From Bifidobacterium asteroides (lineage in GTDB: Bacteria; Actinomycetota; Actinomycetes; Actinomycetales; Bifidobacteriaceae): a stretch of DNA of 64,000 nt. The position numbers and the translations under genes were made by a program. The stretch covers positions 1,984,001-2,048,000 of the forward strand of contig NZ_CP048272.1 of NCBI RefSeq assembly GCF_019469425.1, given 5' to 3'. The notes below the pieces were generated by a model. It saw only the letters and a list, made by a program, of their open reading frames with translations, was not told the origin of the DNA and ran no database searches. Shown piece after piece: positions 9,056-17,964 of the stretch. Numbering within the stretch: the first letter of the stretch is position 1; each line of letters starts with the position of its first letter.

Positions 9056-10609
9056 CTACTTGGTCGAATCCTGAGCCAGGCCATCCAGCCAGGGAGTGGA
9101 CAGCTTCTTGGAGATGGGCCCGCCCCACTGCTCCTCCAGGGCCGCCTCAAGAGCGGCGGCAGGCCGGTACATGACCTCGTCGCGCATCTGGGGGGCAAAG
9201 AACTGGAAGCCGACAGGCAGCCCGTCGTCGCTGAGCCCGGCGGGAATCGACATGGCCGGAGTGCCGGCCAGGTTGGCCGGAATGGTGGCCACATCGTTCA
9301 GATACATGGCCAGCGGGTCGTCCATCTTCTCACCGAAACGGAAGGCCGTGGTCGGCGAAGTGGGCGATACCAGCACGTCGGCCTGCTCGAAAGCCTTCTC
9401 GAAGTCGCGGATGACCAGGGTGCGGACTTTCTGTGCCGAGCCGTACCAGGCGTCGTAGTAGCCGGCAGACAGGGCGTAGATGCCCAGGATGATCCTGCGC
9501 TTGACCTCGTCGCCGAACCCGGCTTCCCGGGTGGCAGCCATCATGTTGGCAGCCGTCTGGGGGACGCCTTCAGAGGGCATGACCCGCAGGCCGTAGCGCA
9601 TGCCATCGTAACGGGCCAGGTTGGAGGAGACCTCCGAGGGCATGATGATGTAGTAGGCGGCCAGCGCGTAGGGGAAGTGCGGGCAAGAGACCTGGACCAC
9701 CTCGGCGCCCATGGACTCCAGCAGCGAGACGGCCTCGTTGAAGCGGGCCTCGACGCCGAGCTGGTAACCCTCGCCGCCCAGCTCCTTGACCAGACCCACC
9801 TTGAGGCCCTTCAGATCGCGCTTCTGGCCCTGTCGAGCAGCCTGGGCCAGAGGGGGAACCGGCTTGGGAATGGAGGTGGAATCTCGGCGGTCATAGCCAC
9901 CGATGACCTCCTGCAGCAGGGCCGCATCCAGCACTGACCGGGAGACTGGACCGATCTGATCCAGGGATGAGGCCATAGCGATGGCCCCGAACCGCGAGAC
10001 GCCGCCATAGGTGGGTTTGACGCCCACAGTGCCGGTCAGGGATCCGGGCTGGCGAATGGACCCGCCGGTGTCGGTGCCCAGGGCCAGTGGAGCCTCGAAG
10101 GCGCCGACAGCCGAGGCCGAGCCGCCGCCCGAGCCGCCCGGAACCCGCTCGGTATCCCAAGGATTATGTGTGGGCTTGAAGGCCGAGTGCTCAGTGGAGG
10201 ATCCCTGGGCGAACTCGTCCAGGTTGGTCTTGCCCAGAATGGGCATCCCTGCGGCCTTGAGCTTCTTGATAACGGTAGCGTCGTAGGGCGGCACCCATCC
10301 CTCGAGAATCTTGGAAGCGGCCGTTGTGGGAATGCCCTTGGTGACGATCATGTCCTTGATGGCAATGGGAACGCCAGCCAGTTCCGGCAGCCCTTCGTCG
10401 CCTTCATGGGCCAGGCGCTGATCGAAGGCATCAGCCTGTTCCAGGGCCTGGTCGGCGTTGACCTGCAGAAACGCATCAATGCTGGGCTCGGCAGCTTCAA
10501 TCACGTCCAGATGAGCCTGAACCAGCTCACGGCTGGAGACCTGCCCCGACCGCAGCTGCGCGGCCATGTCGGAGGCGGATTGCTTGACCAATTCTTCCTG
10601 TGCGCTCAT
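9056..10609 (-). CDS. gatA: Aspartyl/glutamyl-tRNA amidotransferase subunit A
   Basis: 517 residues from the ATG at 10609 (MSAQEELVK), with GAGGAG seven bases upstream; an in-frame GTG five codons earlier overlaps gatC and is less likely. It is an amidase-signature glutaminase that supplies ammonia for tRNA transamidation. The Ser-cisSer-Lys catalytic residues are visible: Lys in [10 protein letters not shown], the cis-Ser in GGSGGGSAS and the nucleophile in [11 protein letters not shown]. The start lies 4 bases after the gatC stop, so the pair is translationally coupled. Confidence 0.97.
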   Translation of the reverse strand: MSAQEELVKQSASDMAAQLRSGQVSSRELVQAHLDVIEAAEPSIDAFLQVNADQALEQADAFDQRLAHEGDEGLPELAGVPIAIKDMIVTKGIPTTAASKILEGWVPPYDATVIKKLKAAGMPILGKTNLDEFAQGSSTEHSAFKPTHNPWDTERVPGGSGGGSASAVGAFEAPLALGTDTGGSIRQPGSLTGTVGVKPTYGGVSRFGAIAMASSLDQIGPVSRSVLDAALLQEVIGGYDRRDSTSIPKPVPPLAQAARQGQKRDLKGLKVGLVKELGGEGYQLGVEARFNEAVSLLESMGAEVVQVSCPHFPYALAAYYIIMPSEVSSNLARYDGMRYGLRVMPSEGVPQTAANMMAATREAGFGDEVKRRIILGIYALSAGYYDAWYGSAQKVRTLVIRDFEKAFEQADVLVSPTSPTTAFRFGEKMDDPLAMYLNDVATIPANLAGTPAMSIPAGLSDDGLPVGFQFFAPQMRDEVMYRPAAALEAALEEQWGGPISKKLSTPWLDGLAQDSTK

Positions 10610-10613
10610 CTTC

Positions 10614-10910
10614 TCACTCCTCACCCAGAATGCGCGGGGCCACGAACATGCCCGATTCGGTGACCGGTGCCCCCGAAAGGGCAGCCTCCTGGGTCAGCGG
10701 TTCCTCAGCCTCATCGGGACGCAGGTAGGCCTCCAGAGGAATGGGATTGGCAGTGGGGGGCACGTCGTCGCCGGCCACCTCCTGAACCTTGGTAATGGAA
10801 TCGGCGATCACGTTGAGTTCGCCCCTGAGGCGGTCGGCCTCCTGATCGGTCAAGGCAATCCGGGCCAAATCGCCCAAGTGCTTGATCTCTTCACGTGTAA
10901 AAGTTGGCAT
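10614..10910 (-). CDS. gatC: Aspartyl/glutamyl-tRNA amidotransferase subunit C
   Basis: 98 residues from the ATG that begins [20 protein letters not shown], the usual GatC start; an ATG four codons upstream (10922) is possible but does not fit the family. GatC wraps around the GatA-GatB interface and stabilises the complex. It is the first gene of the gat operon and sits 43 bases after an ABC permease gene on the same strand, so it may also be read from the upstream run. Confidence 0.95.
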   Translation of the reverse strand: MPTFTREEIKHLGDLARIALTDQEADRLRGELNVIADSITKVQEVAGDDVPPTANPIPLEAYLRPDEAEEPLTQEAALSGAPVTESGMFVAPRILGEE

Positions 10911-10953
10911 ACCACTTATCATATGGGTGCTCTATGACACGCAGAAGGCAGGG

Positions 10954-11943
10954 TCAACCGATGTCTGCGCGCCTAAAGACCAGGGTTCCCAGAGCACAGC
11001 ATAGGGCCGTCCAGACCATCATGATCAGGCCCGCCTGCCACCAGGTGGGCCACCATCCGCGACCAGCCTCCACCGCCTGTCCCAGACCACAAAGGAAAGT
11101 ACTCAGCAGGCTGGTTGGGGTCAGTCTGAAAGGGATCTGCAGCCAGCCGGCATGAGAGTTCAAACCCTGCATGAGGCCCAGAATCAGTGGCAGGGCCAAA
11201 GTCAGCCCTAGGAACATGCCAATCCCGCCGACCTTGGATCGGCTCAAGGCCCCCAGACCCAGGCCCATCAAAGCAAAGAGGATCAGCATGAGCGGACCGC
11301 CCAGCAAATCAATCAGAGCAAGCCCGGGCTTGTAAGCGGGCAAGACCCCCGATCTGCCTGGCAGAAGCAGGGTCGCCAGGATCCAGCTGAGCAGCAGGCC
11401 CACCTGTGCCGCCAACCATGTCAACAAGGCCAAGGCAAGACCTTTGGCCGTCAGGACCATGCCCCGACGAGGATTGGCCGTCAGCGTGCTCTCAATGGTG
11501 GCGTCGGAAAACTCGCGCGTAAGGACCAGAATCCCCAGAATGCCCGCCACGATCATGCCCGGAAACAGGCCGAAAGCGACGGCCGACCAGAAGACGTCAC
11601 TGGACGCAGGCAACAGGTGAGCCGGAAGGCGATCGGTCTGCCAGCCCAGGCCAGCCATGGCCCGGGTCCCGCAGGCCATCAGACCGGTGCTCAACGGCTG
11701 CAACAGCATGACGATCAGAAGCAAGACCCAGGTCGATCGCAGGGAGAGCATCTTGCGCAGCTCCCCTCGAACCGCCCCGAAAAAGGTCAGCTGGCCGCAC
11801 GGACGACGTGAATCCAGGAAGGACAGCCCTGAGGTTCGACGCAGCCGAGTGAAAGCGGAGCCATGCCGTGGAGTTGCGTTATCAGGCCCTGAGGGTACCT
11901 CTCGCAAACTCCGGCGGAATCGACGGCCGCTGCCGGCACTCAT
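10954..11943 (-). CDS. ABC-2 type transporter permease
   Basis: 329 residues. About 55 N-terminal cytosolic residues are rich in Arg and Ser. Six or so hydrophobic segments follow, in the ABC-2 layout: STWVLLLIVMLLQPLSTGLM, a large second segment (FGLFPGMIVAGILGILVLTREFSDATIESTL), then further membrane helices to the C-terminus. The helix 2 / FSDATIES / GMVLTAKG region resembles permeases of the bacitracin/antibiotic ABC exporter group. It overlaps the upstream ATPase gene by 4 bases, so the two form one exporter. The substrate is unknown. Confidence 0.85.
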   Translation of the reverse strand: MSAGSGRRFRRSLREVPSGPDNATPRHGSAFTRLRRTSGLSFLDSRRPCGQLTFFGAVRGELRKMLSLRSTWVLLLIVMLLQPLSTGLMACGTRAMAGLGWQTDRLPAHLLPASSDVFWSAVAFGLFPGMIVAGILGILVLTREFSDATIESTLTANPRRGMVLTAKGLALALLTWLAAQVGLLLSWILATLLLPGRSGVLPAYKPGLALIDLLGGPLMLILFALMGLGLGALSRSKVGGIGMFLGLTLALPLILGLMQGLNSHAGWLQIPFRLTPTSLLSTFLCGLGQAVEAGRGWWPTWWQAGLIMMVWTALCCALGTLVFRRADIG

Positions 11944-12866
11944 GGCCGTGCATCCCTTCTGCCGTGGATGATGTCCTTGTAGGCCTGTTCCAAGGAAACC
12001 TCCTCCGGCTGGAAGTCGTAGAGAACTACTCCCTCCTGGGCCAGAATCGAAGCTGTCGAAGCCAGGGGCGCACCCTGGATGCGGAAGCGTGCGGCATCTG
12101 GCGGACAGCTCTCATCCGGCTGCAGACGGGTGATGCTGATTCCGGCGGCCGTGGCCAGGGCGGCCTTTAATTGGTCGGGCTGAGGCGTCACCGCATATAT
12201 GGAGTCTCGGGAGTGCTCACCGATGAACCGGGCCACGGTCGTTCTCTCCAGGATCCTTCCCTTAGCAATGATGACCAGATCGTCGGCGATTTGAGCCACT
12301 TCGTTGATCTTACGGGAGCTTAGGAGGACTGCCCTGCCCTGTGAGGCGAGGCCACGCCACATTTCCCTCACCCGCTCGGTTCCCTCCGAAGCCAGGCCGT
12401 CAAGGAACTCATCCAGAACCAGGTTGTGCGGGTCGCCCAGAAGGGCGGCGGCCAAAGTCAGCCGCTGACTCATTCCCAGAGAAAGGGACCCCGTCGGCCT
12501 GTCGGCGACCGATTGCAGGCCGACCATCTCAAGCACCTGGTCCACCCGACGGTGATCAATACCACTGATCGCGGCCAGGGCCAGCAGGTGGTCCCTGGCC
12601 TTGCAAGCGGGGTGGGCATTGCGTGGATTCAGTACCGCTCCCGCTGTCCGCATGGGCGATGAGAGCCGGACGAAGGGCCGACCATCGAACAAGGCCTTGC
12701 CTGCGTCAGGGCGAACCAGTCCCAGAGCAATGCGCAGTGTGGTCGACTTGCCAGCGCCTTTAGGCCCCACAAATCCGGTCACCCGACCGTCCCTAGCCGT
12801 GAAGGAGACGCGGTTCAGTGCCTTGCGGGAGCCAAAGCGCTTGGTCAGCGAGTCGACGACAATCAT
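11940..12866 (-). CDS. ABC transporter ATP-binding protein with an Arg at the H-loop
   Basis: 308 residues: a nucleotide-binding domain followed by about 90 C-terminal residues seen in antibiotic-type exporters. Walker A is GPKGAGKST (residues 34-42), the signature is LSLGMSQR (128-135) and Walker B ends LVLDE with the catalytic Glu at 153. The switch position, normally His in an SSH motif, reads SSR (183-185). The D-loop (LASEG) also departs from the usual LDP. These changes suggest altered or slow ATP hydrolysis, although the core ATP-binding motifs are intact. It overlaps trmH and the permease by 4 bases each. Confidence 0.87.
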   Translation of the reverse strand: MIVVDSLTKRFGSRKALNRVSFTARDGRVTGFVGPKGAGKSTTLRIALGLVRPDAGKALFDGRPFVRLSSPMRTAGAVLNPRNAHPACKARDHLLALAAISGIDHRRVDQVLEMVGLQSVADRPTGSLSLGMSQRLTLAAALLGDPHNLVLDEFLDGLASEGTERVREMWRGLASQGRAVLLSSRKINEVAQIADDLVIIAKGRILERTTVARFIGEHSRDSIYAVTPQPDQLKAALATAAGISITRLQPDESCPPDAARFRIQGAPLASTASILAQEGVVLYDFQPEEVSLEQAYKDIIHGRRDARP

Positions 12867-13588
12867 GGCAGAGGCCCCTGGTCTGACTGATCTGCCACCC
12901 TGGCATGCTGACGGATCCAGGAGTGCATGGCCACGGCAGCTGCAGCCCCGGCGTTGATGGAGCGCACCGATCCGAACTGGGAGATGTAGACCACATCGTC
13001 TGCCAGCTCCAAGGCCTTCTCGGACAGCCCCGGACCCTCAGCGCCGAACATGAGCAGGCAACGACGGGGAAAGTGATAGGTCTCCATGGGGACAGCCCCG
13101 GGAACGTTGTCGATGGCGATCATACGGGGCACGGACTCCCCCCGCCCGGCCGCCTCTTCTTGCAGGGTGGCCGTCATGGTTGCTATGTCGGGGTCGTGGA
13201 CCACATGCTGGTAGAGCTCGGTCATCAATGAGCCCTTGCGATTCCATTTGTGAGGACCGACTATATGGACGCGGCGAGCAGCGAAGGCGTTGGCGGTTCG
13301 GACCATGGAGCCGATATTGAAGTCGTGGGTCCAATTTTCCACAGCCACCTCGAAATCATGACGGCCTCGGCGATCCAGGTCGTCCCGAATGGCCTCGACC
13401 TTCCAATAGCGGTACCGGTCCAGGACGTTACGACGATCCCCCTGCTCCAGCAGTTCGAGGTCATAGCGCGGGTCCATCGGCATGGGCTGCTCAGGATGCT
13501 CTTCCTGCCAGGGACCGACCCCCACCTGCCGGAAAACCGGCTCATCTGAGGCCATGGCCGCTCGGGTCACTGGATTCGGTTCTCTCAT
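12863..13588 (-). CDS. TrmH/SpoU family RNA 2'-O-methyltransferase
   Basis: 241 residues of the SPOUT class, which transfers a methyl group from S-adenosylmethionine to a ribose 2'-OH in tRNA or rRNA through a knotted active site. Motif 1 is FNIGSMVRTANAF, motif 2 LMFGAEGPGLS and motif 3 SQFGSVRSINAGAAAAVAMH, in the right order and spacing. An N-terminal extension of about 70 residues precedes the domain. The exact RNA target cannot be assigned. It is flanked by 4-bp overlaps with the PRTase-like gene and the ABC ATPase gene, so it is in the same transcript. Confidence 0.9.
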   Translation of the reverse strand: MREPNPVTRAAMASDEPVFRQVGVGPWQEEHPEQPMPMDPRYDLELLEQGDRRNVLDRYRYWKVEAIRDDLDRRGRHDFEVAVENWTHDFNIGSMVRTANAFAARRVHIVGPHKWNRKGSLMTELYQHVVHDPDIATMTATLQEEAAGRGESVPRMIAIDNVPGAVPMETYHFPRRCLLMFGAEGPGLSEKALELADDVVYISQFGSVRSINAGAAAAVAMHSWIRQHARVADQSDQGPLP

Positions 13589-14262
13589 GATCGCTCCGGA
13601 GAGTCGTCGGCCGCACCGACGAGTTGATCCTCCTGATAGGCACAGATGAAAGGCAGCCGCTGCCGGGAGCCGTCCACCGGATCGACCACCTGAATGCCGC
13701 CATCGGTCCGGCCGCCCACCAGCGAGGCGATAGCCAGCGTCTTGGCACCCTGACGCTGGATGATCCCGCAGTCAAGATTGAGTTCGTTGTTCTTGCCCAA
13801 GGTAACCAGTGACGAGGTCTGCACGTAGGATTTCCGGCCCAGCCAGGCATCCAGCAGGATAACCCGCCTGCCTTCGATGGATGGGCCCTTGATGGAGGGG
13901 TAGACGAAATCCATAACGAAGGCGTCCAGATCCTGCCCGCGCGAGGCCGCGGCATGAAGCATGGCATCAGCCAGCGGCACGGCAGCTGCTGTCAGAGCCC
14001 CAACCGCGTCGAAGTCGTCGACTGAATAACCCGCATCCTCCAAGGTGTCCAGAAGAACATGACCGGCAAGTTCAGCCCCACGATGATGAAAAGTGACCCC
14101 GCTCAGCTCAGTGAAGGGACGCCCGCCAATCTCCTGGGCCAGGAGTTCACGCAGCTGATCGACCGGCTCAGGCAGGTCCGCGTCGGATTCGCGCCCGACC
14201 AAATCAGGCGACCCAGTGGGCCTGAAGGATGAACCCTCTTGTCTCTTCGTTGCCTCGTTCAT
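13585..14262 (-). CDS. Orotate-phosphoribosyltransferase-like protein with a degenerate PRPP loop
   Basis: 225 residues with the scaffold of a type I phosphoribosyltransferase of the PyrE group: DAVGALTAAAVPLADAMLHA aligns with the OPRT GALTLGADPLA...AML region and GRRVILLDAWLGRKS with the PRPP-binding loop. In active enzymes that loop reads like VDDVxTTGGS; here the second acidic residue and the TTG are replaced (LDAWLGRKS, residues 137-145), so PRPP catalysis is unlikely. Probable roles are nucleotide binding or regulation; none is established. The gene overlaps trmH by 4 bases and follows rmuC. I am fairly sure of the fold, not of the function. Confidence 0.65.
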   Translation of the reverse strand: MNEATKRQEGSSFRPTGSPDLVGRESDADLPEPVDQLRELLAQEIGGRPFTELSGVTFHHRGAELAGHVLLDTLEDAGYSVDDFDAVGALTAAAVPLADAMLHAAASRGQDLDAFVMDFVYPSIKGPSIEGRRVILLDAWLGRKSYVQTSSLVTLGKNNELNLDCGIIQRQGAKTLAIASLVGGRTDGGIQVVDPVDGSRQRLPFICAYQEDQLVGAADDSPERS

Positions 14263-14299
14263 GCTTATCAGACTAGCGCCCGAGGTCCCTAAGCGGCAC

Positions 14300-15652
14300 T
14301 TACCGCCCTTGGTCAGGCAAAGCTTCCGGCGCGGTAAGCTCCCTGATATTGCCCTTGTCTGAATCGATCATGTCGACCGAGTCGATGACCTTGGAGGGAT
14401 CCATCTGCTGCAGCTTGCGGGCTGTGACCAGAACGCGCGACTCCAAAGAGGAAGCGAACTTGTTGTAGGCGGTCACCGTGGCAGTGATGGAACGGCCCAG
14501 TCTGTTGGCCCGATCGCCCAGAACCACAAAGCGGTCATAGAGCTCGTGGGTCAACGTGAAGAGGGTGCGAGCGTCCTCGGACAGGTTCTGCTGCTGCCAG
14601 GCATAGGCTACCGACTTGAGCACAGCCCAGAGGGTTACCGGCGAGGTCAGGGCCACCTTTTGGGCAAAGGCGTCATCCATCAGGGTAGGGTCCACCTCCA
14701 GGGCGGCCTGCAGAAGGGAGTCGTTGGGGATGAAGGCCACCACGAAGTCCGGGGCCGTTTCGAAGGCGTTCCAGTACTCCTTGTCCGCCAGGGCCTTGAC
14801 GTGCTCGCGCAGGGCCCGGGCATGCGCCTTGAGCAGTTCGTCCCGGCGGCGCAGCTCATCATCCGAAGCAGTGTCGGGGATCTCGCAGGCCCGCTGGTAG
14901 TCGGAATAGGGGGCCTTGGCATCGATAGGAATGGTCTTGCCACCGGGCAGGTGAACCACCATGTCGGGACGCAGGACGCGACCATCCGAGGCGGTGACCA
15001 CCACCTGGGTGTCGAAGTCCACATGCTCCAAGAGCCCCGCCGACTCGACGATATTCCTGAGCTGAGCCTCACCCCATGCGCCGCGCACCTTGTTGTTGCG
15101 TAGGGCCGAAGCCAGGGAGCTGGTCTCCTTGTCCAGTCTCCCCTGCTGCTCGCCCAGACTCTTCAGCTGCTGTCCCAAGGAGCCCATCTCCTGCTTGCGG
15201 CCCTCCTCGATCTGGGCCACCTTATGCTGGAGGGCATCCAAATTCTTTTGCACGGGGGCCAGAGCCGAGAGCACCTTGCTCTCCTCCTCCATGCTCTCTG
15301 CCTGCCTGCGCCGCTTCTCCTCCTCCTGAGCCTGGGCGCGGCGGCGCTCCTGCTCGATTCTGATCTGCTCCGCCTGCTGGGCCTGGGCCAGCTGGGACTT
15401 GACAAAGGAGAGCTCGCGGTTCAGACCGTCCACCTTGGTCCGTGCCTCGACCAGGGCCGCATCGGATCCATGGAGCTGTTCCTGGGCCTGATCCAGCTGA
15501 GCGCGCAGTTCATCCACCTGGCCGTCGGACCCCATGCCGACGGCCCTCCGGCCCTGGGTGCGACCCAGCACATACCCTGCCAATCCCCCCAGGACTATAC
15601 CGATCAGCAGGAGAAGCACCACCATGACCACTGATGACGTAGAATCGAACAT
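14300..15652 (-). CDS. rmuC: DNA recombination protein RmuC
   Basis: 450 residues. A single membrane helix at about residues 7-27 (VVMVVLLLLIGIVLGGLAGY) anchors the protein. A long charged coiled coil with runs of Gln, Glu and Arg follows (about 40-190), then the RmuC domain with GAWGEAQLRNIVESAGLL and the PD-(D/E)XK-like core (LPGGKTIPIDAKAPYSDY). RmuC limits DNA inversion and illegitimate recombination. The start codon lies inside a LexA-like palindrome and has no strong Shine-Dalgarno sequence, so the transcript may be leaderless and damage-controlled. Confidence 0.94.
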   Translation of the reverse strand: MFDSTSSVVMVVLLLLIGIVLGGLAGYVLGRTQGRRAVGMGSDGQVDELRAQLDQAQEQLHGSDAALVEARTKVDGLNRELSFVKSQLAQAQQAEQIRIEQERRRAQAQEEEKRRRQAESMEEESKVLSALAPVQKNLDALQHKVAQIEEGRKQEMGSLGQQLKSLGEQQGRLDKETSSLASALRNNKVRGAWGEAQLRNIVESAGLLEHVDFDTQVVVTASDGRVLRPDMVVHLPGGKTIPIDAKAPYSDYQRACEIPDTASDDELRRRDELLKAHARALREHVKALADKEYWNAFETAPDFVVAFIPNDSLLQAALEVDPTLMDDAFAQKVALTSPVTLWAVLKSVAYAWQQQNLSEDARTLFTLTHELYDRFVVLGDRANRLGRSITATVTAYNKFASSLESRVLVTARKLQQMDPSKVIDSVDMIDSDKGNIRELTAPEALPDQGR

Positions 15653-15658
15653 ATGTTC
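15647..15658. promoter_or_regulatory. LexA-like box overlapping the rmuC start codon
   Basis: GAACATATGTTC is a perfect palindrome matching the actinobacterial SOS pattern GAAC-N4-GTTC, and the rmuC ATG is its second half. A bound repressor would block transcription or initiation. The 8 fixed bases are expected about once by chance in a window this size, so position is the main support. Confidence 0.5.
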
Positions 15659-15815
15659 TAGTTAACCTCAAGCACTGGACCCGAAAACCAGGTTGCCGGC
15701 GATAATTCGAGAATTCGTTTTTTCCGCAAGGAATCGGCCTTAAGACCTGTGCCGGGCCGCGATGAAGGGCACAATAGGAGATATTAAGGGGTTGGAGCAA
15801 GACCGAAGGAGATCC

Positions 15816-17891
15816 GTGGGTGTCGATATCTTCCTGGCGATAGCAGATCTGGTCGTGGCCTGTGCGGTCACCTGGCTGATCATCTGGTACTTCCTTATGC
15901 CATCGGCTCATGCCAGTGGCCAGGAAGCAGCCGCAGACTCCCCAGCCAACCGCCCCTGGCGTGATCCCGAGGACTGGGGCAAATGGGGGGCTGATCTGGA
16001 TTCTCGCAGCCACCGCCTGCTCAGGCCAACCATCGTAAGTGCCCTGCTGACCGCGCCTGTTTTAGTTCTGGATCTGTTCGATCGCTTCGGCCCCGATCTG
16101 ATTCCTTCTTGGCTGACCAGCCCCTGGGTCCAGGCTATTCTGATAGCCCCGGTCATCTTCTACGGCGGCCGTGGAACACTCACAGGCGGGTGGAAGGCCA
16201 TGACCGAGCACCGCTGCAGCCCCGATCTCCTGGCCGCGCTGGCCACAAGCCTGGCCTACCTATACAGCCTGGCTACCTGCCTGGCTGGATCCCTGCTGCC
16301 GGAGGGCTCCCGATCCCCTTACTTCGATCTGGTCGGCGTGGTCATCACCCTCCTGCTACTGGCCCGGGTCATCGGCACCAGAATGGAAGCCTCCCTGGTG
16401 GCTTCCTTGAACCACTTGACGGAGATCCGCCCAGCCTCAGGTCTGGTGGCCGATTCTCAGCATCCTCAGACAGTCCCCGCCCAGATACTTGCACGTGACC
16501 AGATCCGCCCAGGCAATCTGCTTCTGGTACGTACAGGCGAGCGCCCAGCGGCCGATGGGCTTGTGGAGTCAGGATCGGCCCTGGTGGACGACAGCGAGCT
16601 GACAGGTGATGACAGACCCCGGCCGTGCGGACCCGGCGATCGAATCCTGGCCTCCAGCAAGATCCTCGAGGGTCGACTGTCCATCCGAGTGGATGCCGCC
16701 GGCGACAACACCTATGCAGCCAGGCTCGTGAAGATCATCCCCCAGGCCCTGGTCGAGCGATCCCCCGCTATGCGCAGGATGGATCGTATCGTCCACACAG
16801 CCATCGCCCTGATCATGATTCTGGCTGTCTGGACCTTCATGCTCTGGCTCATGCTGGGCCCGCAGCCCCACTTGGCCCATGCTGTAGGCAATGCCGTCTG
16901 TGTACTGACCATCGCCTGCCCCGCCGTCGCAGCCATGACCATCCCCATGGCCTTCCGAACCAGCCTGGAGACGGGTCTGGCACACGGTCTGCTCTTCACC
17001 TCGCCACGGGCCATGAACCACCTGGGCCGGGTGCACACCCTGATTCTGGATGACTCCTCTCTGCTGGATCCCGACGACGCGGAGGGCCAGGGTGTCCACA
17101 CGGAATCCCTGACCCGGACCGCCACCCATCTACGCGCCCTGCGAGTAAGCAGCCTGATCCTGGACGGGAGCCGCCAGCCGGACGACAGGATTGAGCGGGC
17201 AGCCCGCCAGGCGGGCGCGGATATGCTGATCACCCGGCTGACCCCCGAGCGCAAGCGCGAATGCATGGATCGGCTCAATCACGACCTGACCCGGACCAAC
17301 AGGGGCATCCCACTTGATCAGACAGGTCAAGACCCAGCATCCGCCGTGAGGCAGGGCCGAACCAGCCTGGTGGCCCTGGCAGCTGGGACCACAGCGGATC
17401 CCGAACTGACGGCCAGGGCTCAGGTGGACATCGCTTTGGGTCCAAAACTCCAGGCTGACACGGACGAAGCCGCAGACGACATCGACCTACCACAGCCGGA
17501 CCTTATCCTGCAGCAGGGCGACCTGGACGGAACCAGTAGGGCCATAGAACTGAGCCGAGCCACCACCCAGGTCATCAGGGAGAACCTGACCTGGTCCACT
17601 GTCTACAACGTCATCGCCCTGGTCATTGCTACCGGAATCTGCCAACCCTTCCTAGGCTGGATGCTCAACCCCATGATCGCAGCGGTAACAGGGGCTCTGT
17701 CCTCCATCCTGGCCATGCTCAACGTTCGTCGTCTGCACCGGTTGCGGCGCCTGCGCCGTCGCTGGCTACACCTCGCCCTGATCGACACGGACCAGCTTCC
17801 GACAGTCGCGGCACGACGCCCCCAGATCATCGTTGACAGCCAGTGGAAGCCCATGCAAAAGGGCAGGGACCCAGCTGCTGCTATGGACTGA
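15816..17891 (+). CDS. P-type-ATPase-like membrane protein lacking the catalytic motifs and nucleotide-binding domain
   Basis: 691 residues from the GTG at 15816, chosen for AAGGAG four bases upstream; an ATG at 15762 adds 18 residues without a ribosome site. Membrane helices are placed as in copper/heavy-metal P1B pumps. The actuator domain is clear (PGNLLLVRTGERPAADGLVES, then VDDSELTGDD), but its TGE reads TGD. The transmembrane CPC is CPA (ACPAVAAMTIP). The phosphorylation motif DKTGTLT reads DDSSLLD, with the Asp kept and the rest lost. Only about 40 residues separate it from the segment matching the TGD region (LDGS), so the ATP-binding domain is deleted. GDGxNDAP is AAGTTADPEL. The frame is intact and well preserved, so this looks like a retained pseudoenzyme, not a decaying gene. 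Confidence 0.85.
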   Translation: MGVDIFLAIADLVVACAVTWLIIWYFLMPSAHASGQEAAADSPANRPWRDPEDWGKWGADLDSRSHRLLRPTIVSALLTAPVLVLDLFDRFGPDLIPSWLTSPWVQAILIAPVIFYGGRGTLTGGWKAMTEHRCSPDLLAALATSLAYLYSLATCLAGSLLPEGSRSPYFDLVGVVITLLLLARVIGTRMEASLVASLNHLTEIRPASGLVADSQHPQTVPAQILARDQIRPGNLLLVRTGERPAADGLVESGSALVDDSELTGDDRPRPCGPGDRILASSKILEGRLSIRVDAAGDNTYAARLVKIIPQALVERSPAMRRMDRIVHTAIALIMILAVWTFMLWLMLGPQPHLAHAVGNAVCVLTIACPAVAAMTIPMAFRTSLETGLAHGLLFTSPRAMNHLGRVHTLILDDSSLLDPDDAEGQGVHTESLTRTATHLRALRVSSLILDGSRQPDDRIERAARQAGADMLITRLTPERKRECMDRLNHDLTRTNRGIPLDQTGQDPASAVRQGRTSLVALAAGTTADPELTARAQVDIALGPKLQADTDEAADDIDLPQPDLILQQGDLDGTSRAIELSRATTQVIRENLTWSTVYNVIALVIATGICQPFLGWMLNPMIAAVTGALSSILAMLNVRRLHRLRRLRRRWLHLALIDTDQLPTVAARRPQIIVDSQWKPMQKGRDPAAAMD

Positions 17892-17916
17892 ATCCACAGA
17901 GCACGGCAGCTAACGT

Positions 17917-17955
17917 AAAAGGGCCGGCACCTGGAGATTATCCCGGTACCGACCC
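17917..17955 (-). terminator. Rho-independent terminator of clpB
   Basis: On the minus strand, 11-base arms (17945-17955 and 17921-17931) pair fully, with two G-U wobbles, and are followed by TTTT. The structure lies 10 bases past the clpB stop. Confidence 0.7.
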
Positions 17956-17964
17956 TGATTGATC

